Part shown: positions 25,252 through 33,156 of the stretch, one piece after another
Layout: every line of letters begins with the position of its first letter
Position numbering within the stretch: position 1 is the stretch's first letter
NCBI RefSeq assembly: GCF_003352185.1
Contig: NZ_CP029608.1
Coordinates: 2,790,001-2,854,000, forward strand
Reading direction: 5' to 3'
Origin: Pseudomonas kribbensis
GTDB lineage: Bacteria; Pseudomonadota; Gammaproteobacteria; Pseudomonadales; Pseudomonadaceae
Length of the DNA: 64,000 nucleotides
Program-made: the position numbers and the translations under genes
The notes under the pieces: model-generated
Database searches by the model: none
Seen by the model: the letters and a program-made list of their open reading frames with translations, nothing else
Told to the model about the DNA's origin: nothing

Positions 25252-26742
25252 ATGGCCGATCTTCTGAGTCAAGCGCAATACCGCGAACTGGCGGCGAAGC
25301 TTGAGTTTCGCAATCAGGCGTTCATCAACGGCGAGTTTCGCAGCGCGCTGTCCGGCAAGACCTTCACCACGACCAACCCGGCCACCGAAGCCGTATTGAC
25401 CGAAATTACCGCGTGTGGCGCCCAGGACGTGGACGTTGCCGTCGCCGCCGCCAAGGCTGCGTTCGAAGACGGACGCTGGCAAGGGCTGGCGCCGTCGGCG
25501 CGCAAATCGGTGTTGCTGCGGTTCGCTCAATTGCTGGAAGACCACTCTCATGAACTGGCGGTGCTGGAAAGCCTCGACAGCGGCAAACCGATCCGCGAAT
25601 GCCAGAACATCGACGTGCCCGAAACGATTCATACCCTGCGCTGGCACGCCGAGCTGATCGACAAGATCTACGACTCGACTGCACCGACCGGCAACGGCGC
25701 GGTGACCATGGTGGTGCGCGAGCCGATTGGCGTGGTCGGCCTGGTGTTGCCGTGGAATTTCCCGCTGCTGATGCTCGCGTGGAAGATCGGCCCGTCGCTG
25801 GCCGCTGGCTGCTCCATCGTGGTCAAACCGGCCAAGGAAACCACCTTGAGCACCTTGCGTGTGGCCGAGCTGGCGCATCAGGCGGGGATTCCCGCCGGCG
25901 TTTTCAATGTGGTGCCCGGCGGTGGCAAGGAGGCGGGCGAACCGCTGGGCCGTCATCCGGACGTCGCCATGGTCAGCTTCACCGGGTCCACCGACACCGG
26001 GCGGTTGTTCCTCAAGTACTCCAGTGAGTCCAACCTGAAACGCATCGTGCTGGAATGCGGCGGCAAGAACCCGGCGGTGGTGATGAACGATGTCGAAGAC
26101 GTGGATCTGGTTGCCCAGCACGTGGTCAACGGCGCGTTCTGGAACATGGGCGAAAACTGCTCGGCTTCGTCGCGGTTGATCGTGCACACAGACATCAAGG
26201 ACCAATTGCTCCAGCGCGTGCAGGTGCATCTGGCCGACTGGAAAATGGGCGATCCACTGGACCCGGAAAACCGTCTGGGCTCGATGATCAGCAAGGCGCA
26301 TTTCGAGAAGGTCCGTTCGTACCTCGACCATGCCCGGGAGGAAAACCTTTCGGTGCTGGCGGGGGGCAACACGGCCGACAACATTTTCGTCGAGCCGACC
26401 ATCGTCGATGGCGTCAGCCGTGACAGTCGTCTGTTCCAGGAAGAAATCTTCGGCCCGGTGCTGAGCGTGACCACGTTCACCTCCGTCGACGAAGCGATCA
26501 GCCTGGCCAACGACACGGCTTATGGCCTGGCCGCGTCGGCGTACACCGGCAGCCTGCGCCATGCGCTGAAGCTCTCGCGGGGTATTCGCGCCGGTATCGT
26601 CACCGTGAACTGCTTCGGCGAGGGCGATGCTTCGACGCCTTTCGGCGGTTACAAGGAGTCGGGTTTCGGTGGGCGTGACAAGTCGGTCTGGGCCCATGAT
26701 CAGTACACCGAGCTGAAAACCATCTGGATCGACGCTTCCTGA
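25252..26742 (+). CDS. NAD(P)-dependent aldehyde dehydrogenase (PuuC-like)
   Basis: A 496-residue ALDH-superfamily enzyme. The general base is E268 (LECGGKNP) and the catalytic Cys is C303 (GENCSASS); the Rossmann motif GSTDTG is near residue 246. The sequence most resembles gamma-glutamyl-gamma-aminobutyraldehyde/betaine-aldehyde-type dehydrogenases. In context it may oxidise alpha-ketoglutarate semialdehyde or another semialdehyde from the preceding lyase. The ATG at 25252 directly follows the previous stop, with GGAGG overlapping that gene's end, so the pair is translationally coupled. Confidence 0.9.
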   Translation: MADLLSQAQYRELAAKLEFRNQAFINGEFRSALSGKTFTTTNPATEAVLTEITACGAQDVDVAVAAAKAAFEDGRWQGLAPSARKSVLLRFAQLLEDHSHELAVLESLDSGKPIRECQNIDVPETIHTLRWHAELIDKIYDSTAPTGNGAVTMVVREPIGVVGLVLPWNFPLLMLAWKIGPSLAAGCSIVVKPAKETTLSTLRVAELAHQAGIPAGVFNVVPGGGKEAGEPLGRHPDVAMVSFTGSTDTGRLFLKYSSESNLKRIVLECGGKNPAVVMNDVEDVDLVAQHVVNGAFWNMGENCSASSRLIVHTDIKDQLLQRVQVHLADWKMGDPLDPENRLGSMISKAHFEKVRSYLDHAREENLSVLAGGNTADNIFVEPTIVDGVSRDSRLFQEEIFGPVLSVTTFTSVDEAISLANDTAYGLAASAYTGSLRHALKLSRGIRAGIVTVNCFGEGDASTPFGGYKESGFGGRDKSVWAHDQYTELKTIWIDAS

Positions 26743-26768
26743 TTCATCGCGGTTTTTCGCAGGTCTTT

Positions 26769-26806
26769 TTCGCCCCGATCGGCACGTTTGTACCGGTTGG
26801 GGCGAA
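26769..26806. terminator. Inverted repeat after the aldehyde dehydrogenase
   Basis: TTCGCCCC / GGGGCGAA arms with further partial pairing inside (ATCGG / CCGGT). It may end the catabolic operon, but the plus strand lacks a U-tract after it; it could instead be an operator for the GlxA-type regulator gene that starts 64 bases on. Confidence 0.45.
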
Positions 26807-26869
26807 TTGCATTCATTCCCGAGTATTTTGCCGCCCCGGCGGTTAGCATGGCGGCATAACAAGTAACTG

Positions 26870-27895
26870 ATGGACCACATCTTGATCGAACGACGCCAAT
26901 TCAGCGGTGGCATGAAGGGCAAGAACCTTCGCTACCTGAACGAGCCTTCCTCCGGGGCGGGGCGCATGACCCGTACCGGGTTCGTGCTGCTGGAGCATTT
27001 TTCCCTGCCGGCCTTCACCCAGGCGCTGGACACCCTTGTCACCGCCAATCTGCTGCGCCCTGGTCTGTTCTCTACACGCACCTTCGGCTTGAGCGACGGC
27101 GAAGTGATCAGCGACCTTGGGCTGGTGATCCGCCCGGACTCGCGTCTGGAAACGAACGTGTTGCAGGAGCTGGATCTGCTGGTGATCTGCGGCGGTTACC
27201 GCACGGAATTGAAGGCCAGCGACGAGTTCATCGGCCTGTTGAAAATGGCCGCCGAGGCTGGCGTGCTGTTGGCCGGGTTGTGGAACGGTTCCTGGTTTCT
27301 GGGGCGGGCAGGGGTGCTGGAAGGGTATCGCTGTGCGATTCACCCGGAGCATCGGCCGGCGCTGGCGGAAATCTCCAAGGCCACCCAGGTCAGCAGCGAG
27401 CCTTATGTGATCGACCGCGACCGGTTGACCGCTTCGAGCCCGTCCGGGGCGTTTCACATGGCGCTGGACTGGATCAAGAGCCTGCACGACAAGGCGCTGG
27501 TCGAGGGTATCGAAGACATTCTGGCGTTCGAGGAATCGCGCTACCGGCGGATCAAACCCACCGAAAACATCAGCGTCAGCGCGCCGTTGCGCGAAGTGGT
27601 GAAGTTGATGGATGCCAACCTCGAAGAGCCGCTGGAACTGGAACAACTGGCGGTGTACGCCGGGCGTTCCCGGCGTCAGCTGGAACGGCTGTTCAAGGAA
27701 CAACTGGGCACCACGCCGCAGCGTTATTACATGGAACTGCGCATCACCGAGGCCCGGCGTCTGCTGCAACACACCGAGCTGTCCCAGGTGGATGTGCTGG
27801 TGGCTTGCGGGTTCGTCTCGCCGAGCCATTTCAGCAAGTGCTACAGCGCTTATTTCGGTTATCGGCCGTCCAAGGAAAAACGGCTCGTCAAATGA
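26870..27895 (+). CDS. GlxA/GbdR-like AraC-family transcriptional activator
   Basis: A 341-residue regulator with an N-terminal DJ-1/PfpI-like domain (about 35-200) and a C-terminal AraC helix-turn-helix (about 240-335; LEQLAVYAGRSRRQLERLF and VACGFVSPSHFSKCYSAYF are the two HTHs). This architecture is that of GbdR, CdhR and ArgR-like activators of betaine, carnitine and arginine catabolism. The amidotransferase nucleophile position is not Cys (AGLWNGSWFL), so the domain senses and does not catalyse. It closes the cluster and is its most likely activator, with the quaternary amine or a product as ligand. Its last codons overlap an inverted repeat that terminates the opposite gene. Confidence 0.85.
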   Translation: MDHILIERRQFSGGMKGKNLRYLNEPSSGAGRMTRTGFVLLEHFSLPAFTQALDTLVTANLLRPGLFSTRTFGLSDGEVISDLGLVIRPDSRLETNVLQELDLLVICGGYRTELKASDEFIGLLKMAAEAGVLLAGLWNGSWFLGRAGVLEGYRCAIHPEHRPALAEISKATQVSSEPYVIDRDRLTASSPSGAFHMALDWIKSLHDKALVEGIEDILAFEESRYRRIKPTENISVSAPLREVVKLMDANLEEPLELEQLAVYAGRSRRQLERLFKEQLGTTPQRYYMELRITEARRLLQHTELSQVDVLVACGFVSPSHFSKCYSAYFGYRPSKEKRLVK

Positions 27896-27902
27896 CGAGC
27901 CG
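27876..27902 (-). terminator. Intrinsic terminator of the alpha/beta hydrolase gene, inside the regulator's 3' end
   Basis: Perfect 10-bp stem CGGCTCGTCA / TGACGAGCCG (27881-27890, 27893-27902) with, on the minus strand, a following TTTTT run (27876-27880). The right arm contains the TGA stop of the convergent GlxA-like gene, so coding sequence and terminator share bases. Confidence 0.88.
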
Positions 27903-27916
27903 TTCGGCGTACTGCT

Positions 27917-28978
27917 TCAGAGGTGATCGGCGTCGATGATCGCCTTGGCGAAGGTCTGCGGACTTTCCTGCGGCAGGTTGTGACCGATGCCGCCGTTGAT
28001 CAGACGGAACTCGTACTTGCCGGTGAAGCGTTTGGCGTAATCCTCGGGCGCCGGGTGCGGGGCGCCGTTGGCATCGCCTTCCAGGGTGATGGTCGGCACG
28101 CTGATCGACGGCGCGGTGGCGAGTTTCTGCTCCAGCGCTTCGTACTGGCTTTCACCTTGCACCAGACCCAGGCGCCAGCGGTAGTTGAACACGGTGATGG
28201 CGACGTGATCCGGGTTCTCCAGGGCCTTGGCGCTGCGATCGAAGGTGGCGTCGTCCAGCGCCCATTTCGGTGAGGCGGTCTGCCAGATCAGCTTGGCGAA
28301 GTCGTGGGTGTTTTTGGCGTACCCGGCCGCACCACGGTCGGTGGCGAAGTAGAACTGATACCACCATTGCAGCTCGGCCTTTGGCGGCAGCGGGTTCTTG
28401 CCGGCGGCCTGATTGCCGATCAGATAGCCGCTGACCGACACCAGCGCTTTGACGCGCTCCGGCCACAGCGCCGAGACGATGTCCGCCGAACGTGCGCCCC
28501 AGTCGTAGCCGCCGAGTACGGCTTGTTTGATTTTCAGTGCATCCATGAAATCGATCACGTCACTGGCGAGCGCCGCTGGCTGACCGTTGCGCACAGTCTT
28601 GTCGGACAGGAAATGCGTGTCGCCATAACCCCGGGCGTACGGGATCAGCACGCGATAACCCTTGGCCGCCAGAATCGGTGCGACTTCGTCGTAGCTGTGA
28701 ATGTCGTAGGGCCAGCCGTGCAGCAGAATCACCACCGGACCATCAGCCGGGCCGGTTTCGGCGTAGGCCACGTCTAGCACACCGGCCTTCACATGTTTCA
28801 GCGGGCCGAAGGGCAGGTCGGCGCTTACAGCGGCTGCTACGGTCTTGAGCGGCTCCGGTGCCGCCGATTGAGCGTTGGCGAACGTGCCGAACTGCATCAG
28901 GGCGGTGGCGAGAATCGACAGGCCCAGCAGGCGACGACGGGTTTTGCCGGTAGCTGTGGTGTGCAGTGCAGGTTTCAT
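27917..28978 (-). CDS. Exported alpha/beta hydrolase, epoxide-hydrolase/dehalogenase-like
   Basis: A 353-residue alpha/beta hydrolase with an N-terminal signal peptide that contains a twin-arginine-like TRRRLLGLS, suggesting Tat export. HGWPYD carries the oxyanion motif; the nucleophile elbow GYDWGARS has Asp and not Ser, as in epoxide hydrolases and haloalkane dehalogenases; the catalytic His is in GIGHNLPQE. Start at the ATG at 28978 with AAAGGAG upstream. Its terminator lies in the neighbouring regulator gene. Natural substrate unknown. Confidence 0.82.
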   Translation of the reverse strand: MKPALHTTATGKTRRRLLGLSILATALMQFGTFANAQSAAPEPLKTVAAAVSADLPFGPLKHVKAGVLDVAYAETGPADGPVVILLHGWPYDIHSYDEVAPILAAKGYRVLIPYARGYGDTHFLSDKTVRNGQPAALASDVIDFMDALKIKQAVLGGYDWGARSADIVSALWPERVKALVSVSGYLIGNQAAGKNPLPPKAELQWWYQFYFATDRGAAGYAKNTHDFAKLIWQTASPKWALDDATFDRSAKALENPDHVAITVFNYRWRLGLVQGESQYEALEQKLATAPSISVPTITLEGDANGAPHPAPEDYAKRFTGKYEFRLINGGIGHNLPQESPQTFAKAIIDADHL

Positions 28979-29149
28979 GGTCAGGCTCCTTTGCAATCGA
29001 CGGGGATGGGGTTCTGGGTGAACCCTTCTGAACTGGAGCCCAGTAAAGCCTGCCGGTGTATCCGTGCTGTTTCGGTTTTACTCCCGAGTTAAGGACGTGT
29101 GTATCAGCAGGCATTGCGTACACAGTGCGATACAAATCCGCCGTCCATG

Positions 29150-29172
29150 AAAAAGCCCCGAATGATCGGGGC
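29150..29172 (-). terminator. Intrinsic terminator after the PLDc_N protein
   Basis: Minus-strand hairpin GCCCCGA-TCAT-TCGGGGC followed by TTTTT, 27 bases after the stop of the small membrane-protein gene. Confidence 0.9.
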
Positions 29173-29198
29173 CTGGTTGTTTTGCGCTTTTCGCAGGT

Positions 29199-29393
29199 TC
29201 AGGCCTGAGTAATGTGTTTCGGTCCTGCCAGGGCCCAGGCGATCAGTCCCAGTAACGGTACAAACACGATCAGTACGATCCAGACGCCCTTGTTGCTCGA
29301 TTTTCCTTCGCTCTTGCGTACCCGGTTGATTGCCCACAGTTCGACGAGCAAAAGAATGATGGCCAGTACGATCCACGTGGTTTCGATTTGCAT
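29199..29393 (-). CDS. PLDc_N-type small membrane protein
   Basis: A 64-residue protein with two transmembrane helices (about 7-23 and 38-57) separated by a short basic loop. The sequence fits the phospholipase-D nuclease N-terminal domain family (PLDc_N), here as a stand-alone protein with no catalytic HKD domain. Start ATG at 29393 with CAGGAGG upstream. Followed by a good terminator, so it is a single-gene unit. Function of stand-alone members is unknown. Confidence 0.8.
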   Translation of the reverse strand: MQIETTWIVLAIILLLVELWAINRVRKSEGKSSNKGVWIVLIVFVPLLGLIAWALAGPKHITQA

Positions 29394-29556
29394 GAGCTAC
29401 CTCCTGATGGTCATTCGGTTAGGCGGGCGGTGAAACCGAGGGTTCATTTAATTTGCGTCGCGCCTGCGTCGGTCAACCTGCTGCACAAATCTTCTAAACG
29501 CTTCGACGTGAAGCGCGGTAAGTTAGGCATCGAACCCAATTCTCCGGAGCCTTTGC

Positions 29557-30393
29557 GTGGACAAACGCAACTGGATCGACCTGTCTCAGGATGCCGACAC
29601 CGGCATCGAGTCGATCCGTGCCCATTTCCGGGGCCATGCCTACGATCCGCACTGGCATGACAGCTTTCTGGTGGGCGTCACCGAGCAAGGGGTTCAGCAG
29701 TTCGATTGCCGGCGGGTGCGGCATTTCAGTACACCGGGCAAGATCTTCATGCTGGAGCCGGGGGAGATCCACGACGGGCACGCGCCCACCGAGGAAGGCT
29801 TTACCTACTCCATGCTCTATCTCGATCCGCACTGGCTGGAGCGCGAGTTGCTGGCGCTGTTCGAGCAGGCGCCGGACAACAGTCAGCTCGGATTCGCCGA
29901 CACCCTGAGCCAGGACCCGCGACTGGCCACTTCCATCAATCAAGCCTTTCAGGCCCTGCATCACGGTGACCTGCGCATCGTCCGGCAGAGCGCGGTCGAC
30001 CACTTGCTGGGGGCTTTGACGTCCCACCTCGACTGGCGCAAGCGTCAGGCGTTCGATCCACGCTTGCCGCGCGTGGCGCAGGTGGCGCGGGACTACCTGC
30101 ATGCCCATGCCTTCGAAGACATCGGGCTGGATGATCTGGCCCGGGCCTGCGGGGTGGATCGCTTTCGGCTGACCCGGGCCTTCAAGTCGGCCTTCGGGCT
30201 GGCGCCCCATGGCTACTTGATCCAGTTGCGGTTGGCCCGGGCCCGGCAGATGCTGGCGCGAGGCGAAACGCCTGCCGATGTCGCCAGTGCGCTGGGGTTT
30301 GCCGATCAAAGCCATCTCGGCCGCTGGTTTCGCCGCGCCTATCACCTGACGCCGGCGGACTATCGCAAGCGCTGCTCAAACCTTCCAGACTGA
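29557..30393 (+). CDS. AraC-family regulator
   Basis: A 278-residue regulator with an N-terminal cupin domain (about 20-140; HWHDSFLVGV supplies histidines of the cupin fold) and two C-terminal helix-turn-helix motifs (LDDLARACGVDRFRLTRAF, PADVASALGFADQSHLGRW). It starts with GTG at 29557 with a CCGGAG Shine-Dalgarno. It is 51 bases upstream of a LysE-family exporter, a pairing often seen in Pseudomonas, so it probably controls that exporter in response to an amino acid. Confidence 0.85.
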   Translation: MDKRNWIDLSQDADTGIESIRAHFRGHAYDPHWHDSFLVGVTEQGVQQFDCRRVRHFSTPGKIFMLEPGEIHDGHAPTEEGFTYSMLYLDPHWLERELLALFEQAPDNSQLGFADTLSQDPRLATSINQAFQALHHGDLRIVRQSAVDHLLGALTSHLDWRKRQAFDPRLPRVAQVARDYLHAHAFEDIGLDDLARACGVDRFRLTRAFKSAFGLAPHGYLIQLRLARARQMLARGETPADVASALGFADQSHLGRWFRRAYHLTPADYRKRCSNLPD

Positions 30394-30412
30394 GCCCCGT
30401 GCAAGCGCGACC

Positions 30413-30441
30413 ATGGACTCCTGTTCTGATCCGGAGTCCAT
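30413..30441 (+). promoter_or_regulatory. Inverted repeat covering the lysE-family Shine-Dalgarno
   Basis: ATGGACTCC (30413-30421) pairs with GGAGTCCAT (30433-30441) around an 11-base loop. The right arm contains the GGAG Shine-Dalgarno of the following ATG at 30445, so the hairpin would hide the ribosome binding site. Confidence 0.55.
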
Positions 30442-30444
30442 CCC

Positions 30445-31041
30445 ATGGAATCGTTGTTGCCTTTTCTACTGTTTTCCTTCGTCGCCTCGATCACCCCGGG
30501 GCCGACCAATATTCTGGTGATGAGCCACAGTTCGCGGCGCGGGATGGTCGCTACGCTGCCGATCATCTTCGGCGCCTGTGTTTCGGCGGCCCTGGTGGTG
30601 CTGGTGGTCGGGCTCGGCGTGGGTGAAACGCTGCTGCGTTACCCCCGTGTGCAGCAGGCAATGGCCTGGGCCGGGGTGCTGTGGCTGAGCTGGCTGGCGT
30701 GGCAGATCTTTCGCAGCACGCCGCCGTCCCTTGACCCTGCAACGGCGTGTGAAGAAGGGATCGGCATTTATGGCGCCGCCGGCCTGCAACTGATCAATCC
30801 CAAGGTGTGGATGATGGCGGTGGCGGTGGTGAGCGTGTTTGGCGGGAGCGGTGACGAGAGTACGCGGATGGCGCTGTTGGCCTTTGTGTTTCTGCTGGTC
30901 TGCCTGCCGTGCATGACGGCGTGGGCAGTGCTGGGCGTGGGCAGTGCGCGGTTCTTTGGATCGCCACGGGCATTCAGGCGCATGAATGCCGGGTTGGCGT
31001 TTTTGTTGTTGCTGTCGGCGTGGTTGACGGTGTTGGTGTAG
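30445..31041 (+). CDS. LysE-family amino acid exporter
   Basis: A 198-residue RhtB/LysE-type exporter with about six helices. The N-terminal SITPGPTNILVMSHS is the family signature (TPGPxN), and the INPKVWMMAV segment near residue 117 is the second conserved block. Start ATG at 30445 with GGAG 8 bases upstream. Located directly after an AraC-type regulator. Substrate is unknown, probably a neutral amino acid or derivative. Confidence 0.88.
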   Translation: MESLLPFLLFSFVASITPGPTNILVMSHSSRRGMVATLPIIFGACVSAALVVLVVGLGVGETLLRYPRVQQAMAWAGVLWLSWLAWQIFRSTPPSLDPATACEEGIGIYGAAGLQLINPKVWMMAVAVVSVFGGSGDESTRMALLAFVFLLVCLPCMTAWAVLGVGSARFFGSPRAFRRMNAGLAFLLLLSAWLTVLV

Positions 31042-31105
31042 CCCTCCAGAATCGCGCCCCGATCCGGCCAGTGGTGCCGGACGCTTGACGTAAAAGGGGT
31101 TGCGG

Positions 31106-31801
31106 TTGAACGAACAGACATTGTCCATGCGCCTGGAGCGTGTCGCTGCGCACGTACCCGCCGGTGCGCGCCTGGCCGATATCGGCTCGGATCACGGCTA
31201 CCTGCCGGTGGCGTTGATGCGTCGTGGTGCAATCGAGGCGGCGGTGGCGGGGGAGATGGCTCTGACACCGTTTCGCTCGGCTGAACGCACCGTTTGCGAG
31301 AACGATCTGCAGCAGCAGATCACCGTGCGTCTGGCTAATGGCTTGATGGCCGTCGAACCGGCCGACGGGATCAACGCGATTACGATGTGTGGCATGGGCG
31401 GCGAGACCATTCGCGACATTCTCGAAGCCGGCAAGGCACGTTTGAGTGGCCGCGAGCGTCTGATCCTGCAACCCAACGGCGGCGAGCAACCCCTGCGCCA
31501 ATGGCTGATGGACAACGACTACCGGATCCTCTGCGAGGAAGTCCTGCGGGAAAACCGCTTCGACTATGAAATCATCGTCGCCGAGCGTGGCGGCCCGGTG
31601 TCGTACACCGCCGAGGAGTTGTACTTCGGTCCCCTGCAATTGCAGGCCCGCAGCCCGGCGTTTGTCAGCAAGTGGCAGCACCGGTTACGGCACAAGCAAC
31701 AGACCCTGAACCACTTCGGGCGCGCGCGACATGCGGTGCCCGAAGAGAAGGTGCAGGACCTGACCCGGCAGGTGCGGTGGATCACCGAAGTGCTCGCTTG
31801 A
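31106..31801 (+). CDS. trmK: tRNA (adenine22-N1)-methyltransferase TrmK family
   Basis: A 231-residue SAM-dependent methyltransferase of the TrmK/YqfN type, which methylates N1 of A22 in tRNA. The SAM motif ADIGSDHGYLPVALM is near residue 24, and the hallmark MCGMGGETIRDIL lies near residue 95, followed by LILQPN, the expected catalytic loop. The C-terminal helical extension (from about 160) is present. A TTG start at 31106 is preferred because AAGGGG lies 6 bases upstream; TTG at 31100 is the alternative. There is no ATG at the N-terminus. Confidence 0.83.
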   Translation: MNEQTLSMRLERVAAHVPAGARLADIGSDHGYLPVALMRRGAIEAAVAGEMALTPFRSAERTVCENDLQQQITVRLANGLMAVEPADGINAITMCGMGGETIRDILEAGKARLSGRERLILQPNGGEQPLRQWLMDNDYRILCEEVLRENRFDYEIIVAERGGPVSYTAEELYFGPLQLQARSPAFVSKWQHRLRHKQQTLNHFGRARHAVPEEKVQDLTRQVRWITEVLA

Positions 31802-31853
31802 ACCCGACTCAGGGCTGATATCATTCAACAACTTTCAAGCAGGGCAAGACGCC

Positions 31854-32018
31854 ATGAACCGCCAAAAGAAACTGCAACAACTCTTCAAGGAAAAATCCAG
31901 AAAGGCCAACGCCAAACTGGCACCGAAAAGCAACAAGCCCAAGTACATCAGCAAGGCTGATCGCTTGAAGATGGAAGCTGAAGCCAGCCAGGAGCGGAGC
32001 CTTTCCACTGAAGAGTGA
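31854..32018 (+). CDS. DUF2986 family small basic protein
   Basis: A 54-residue Lys/Arg-rich protein beginning MNRQKKLQQLFKEKSRKAN and containing KPKYISKADRLKMEAE, the signature of DUF2986. Start ATG at 31854 with GCAGGGCAAG upstream. Short and highly charged, possibly nucleic-acid or ribosome associated, but no function is known. Thirteen bases after its stop begins one of the dispersed GGGGACAGAT hairpins. Confidence 0.8.
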   Translation: MNRQKKLQQLFKEKSRKANAKLAPKSNKPKYISKADRLKMEAEASQERSLSTEE

Positions 32019-32030
32019 TGTGCTTTCTTT

Positions 32031-32120
32031 AAAGGGGACAGATCTATTTTCAGAAAATAAATCTGTCCCCTTTTGTGTTGTCCCCTTTTGTGGTCCCCTT
32101 TTGTGTTTGTGGTGCCTTTT
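32031..32120. repeat. Solo RAYT-type hairpin with reiterated tail
   Basis: AAAGGGGACAGAT (32031-32043) and ATCTGTCCCCTTT (32061-32073) form a perfect 13-bp inverted repeat. It is followed by repeated GTCCCCTTTTGTG-type units (to about 32120), decreasing in length. Lies between the convergent DUF2986 and AraC genes; the same terminus core as the RAYT element at 6.4 kb. Confidence 0.85.
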
Positions 32121-32129
32121 GTGGTGGGT

Positions 32130-33026
32130 TCAACCGCTTCGGGTTTCCCCGAGTATCCGGGCCGCGTCCCGCGAGGGGGGCAAGCCGAATACCCGTGCGT
32201 AGTCACGGCTGAACTGTGTAGCGCTTTCATACCCGACTTCGAACGCCGCCTGGGTGACATTCCTGGTACTCGCCACCATCAGCGTTCGGGCTTGCAGCAG
32301 TCGAACCCGCTTTTGATATTGCAATGGGCTCAGCGCCGTAACGGCTTTGAAGTGTCGGTGGAAGGCTGACACGCTCATTGACGCAAGCCGAGCCAGATCG
32401 TCCACCCGGATCGGTTCGGCAAAGTCCTGTCGTATGTACGCAATGGCCAGGTTGACGCGCGCCATGGCGCTGTCGGGGGCGGCGATGTCACGCAGCATCC
32501 AGCCATGGGGGCCTTGCAGGACACGGTACAGAATCTCCCGCTCGTAGACCGGCGCCAGTGCCGCGATTTCTTCAGGTTTTCCCATCAGGCGTAGCATGCG
32601 CACCCAGGCATCCATCAAGGACGGGGTGACAGCCGCCACCGAAAAACCGGTGTCTTGTTCATGTTGGCCGAAGGGTTTGGGCAGATCGGCCAGCAGCGTC
32701 GTCAAGACAACCGGATCAAGCGTCAGACTGACCGCCAGGTACGGCTCGCCGGCAGAAGAGGGGTGGACCTGGCCGACTGCCGGCAGGTCGATGGACATGA
32801 CAAAGTAGGTCGCCGGGTCGTAATGCAGCGTACGGTCGGCGATGGTCATGGTTTTGCTGCCTTGCAGAATCAGGTTGATCATCGGTTGGTAAACCGCCGC
32901 CAGCAAATGCTCGGGGATTTCGCCCTGAACCATGGCGACGCGCGGAATACCCGTTTCCGTACGGCGGTTTTCGGCGTGTCGGGCCAGGGTACGAAGTTCT
33001 GTCAGTTGGCTGTTCATGCCGAGCAT
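32130..33026 (-). CDS. AraC-family regulator (AraC_N/AraC-type)
   Basis: About 298 residues with an N-terminal AraC_N domain (about 25-180; MINLILQGSKTM and DPATYFVMSIDLPAVG are typical) and two HTH motifs at the C-terminus (VDDLARLASMSVSAFHRHF, VTQAAFEVGYESATQFSRDYARVFG). Start uncertain: ATG at 33026 chosen; ATG 33017 and GTG 33050 are in frame and none has a strong Shine-Dalgarno. It is divergent from the SDR/VOC/saccharopine-dehydrogenase-like operon and very likely regulates it. Confidence 0.82.
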   Translation of the reverse strand: MLGMNSQLTELRTLARHAENRRTETGIPRVAMVQGEIPEHLLAAVYQPMINLILQGSKTMTIADRTLHYDPATYFVMSIDLPAVGQVHPSSAGEPYLAVSLTLDPVVLTTLLADLPKPFGQHEQDTGFSVAAVTPSLMDAWVRMLRLMGKPEEIAALAPVYEREILYRVLQGPHGWMLRDIAAPDSAMARVNLAIAYIRQDFAEPIRVDDLARLASMSVSAFHRHFKAVTALSPLQYQKRVRLLQARTLMVASTRNVTQAAFEVGYESATQFSRDYARVFGLPPSRDAARILGETRSG

Positions 33027-33156
33027 CTGACCCCACGCGAATACGTCCACGCAAGCAAAAAGCAGAAACAGGCAGGTTTCGAAGAGGAACAGCTGCGCTC
33101 GCCGCCCGCCCGATGGCTACTGTGGTGACTCACCCCAAACGACATTGGAGCAGCGC

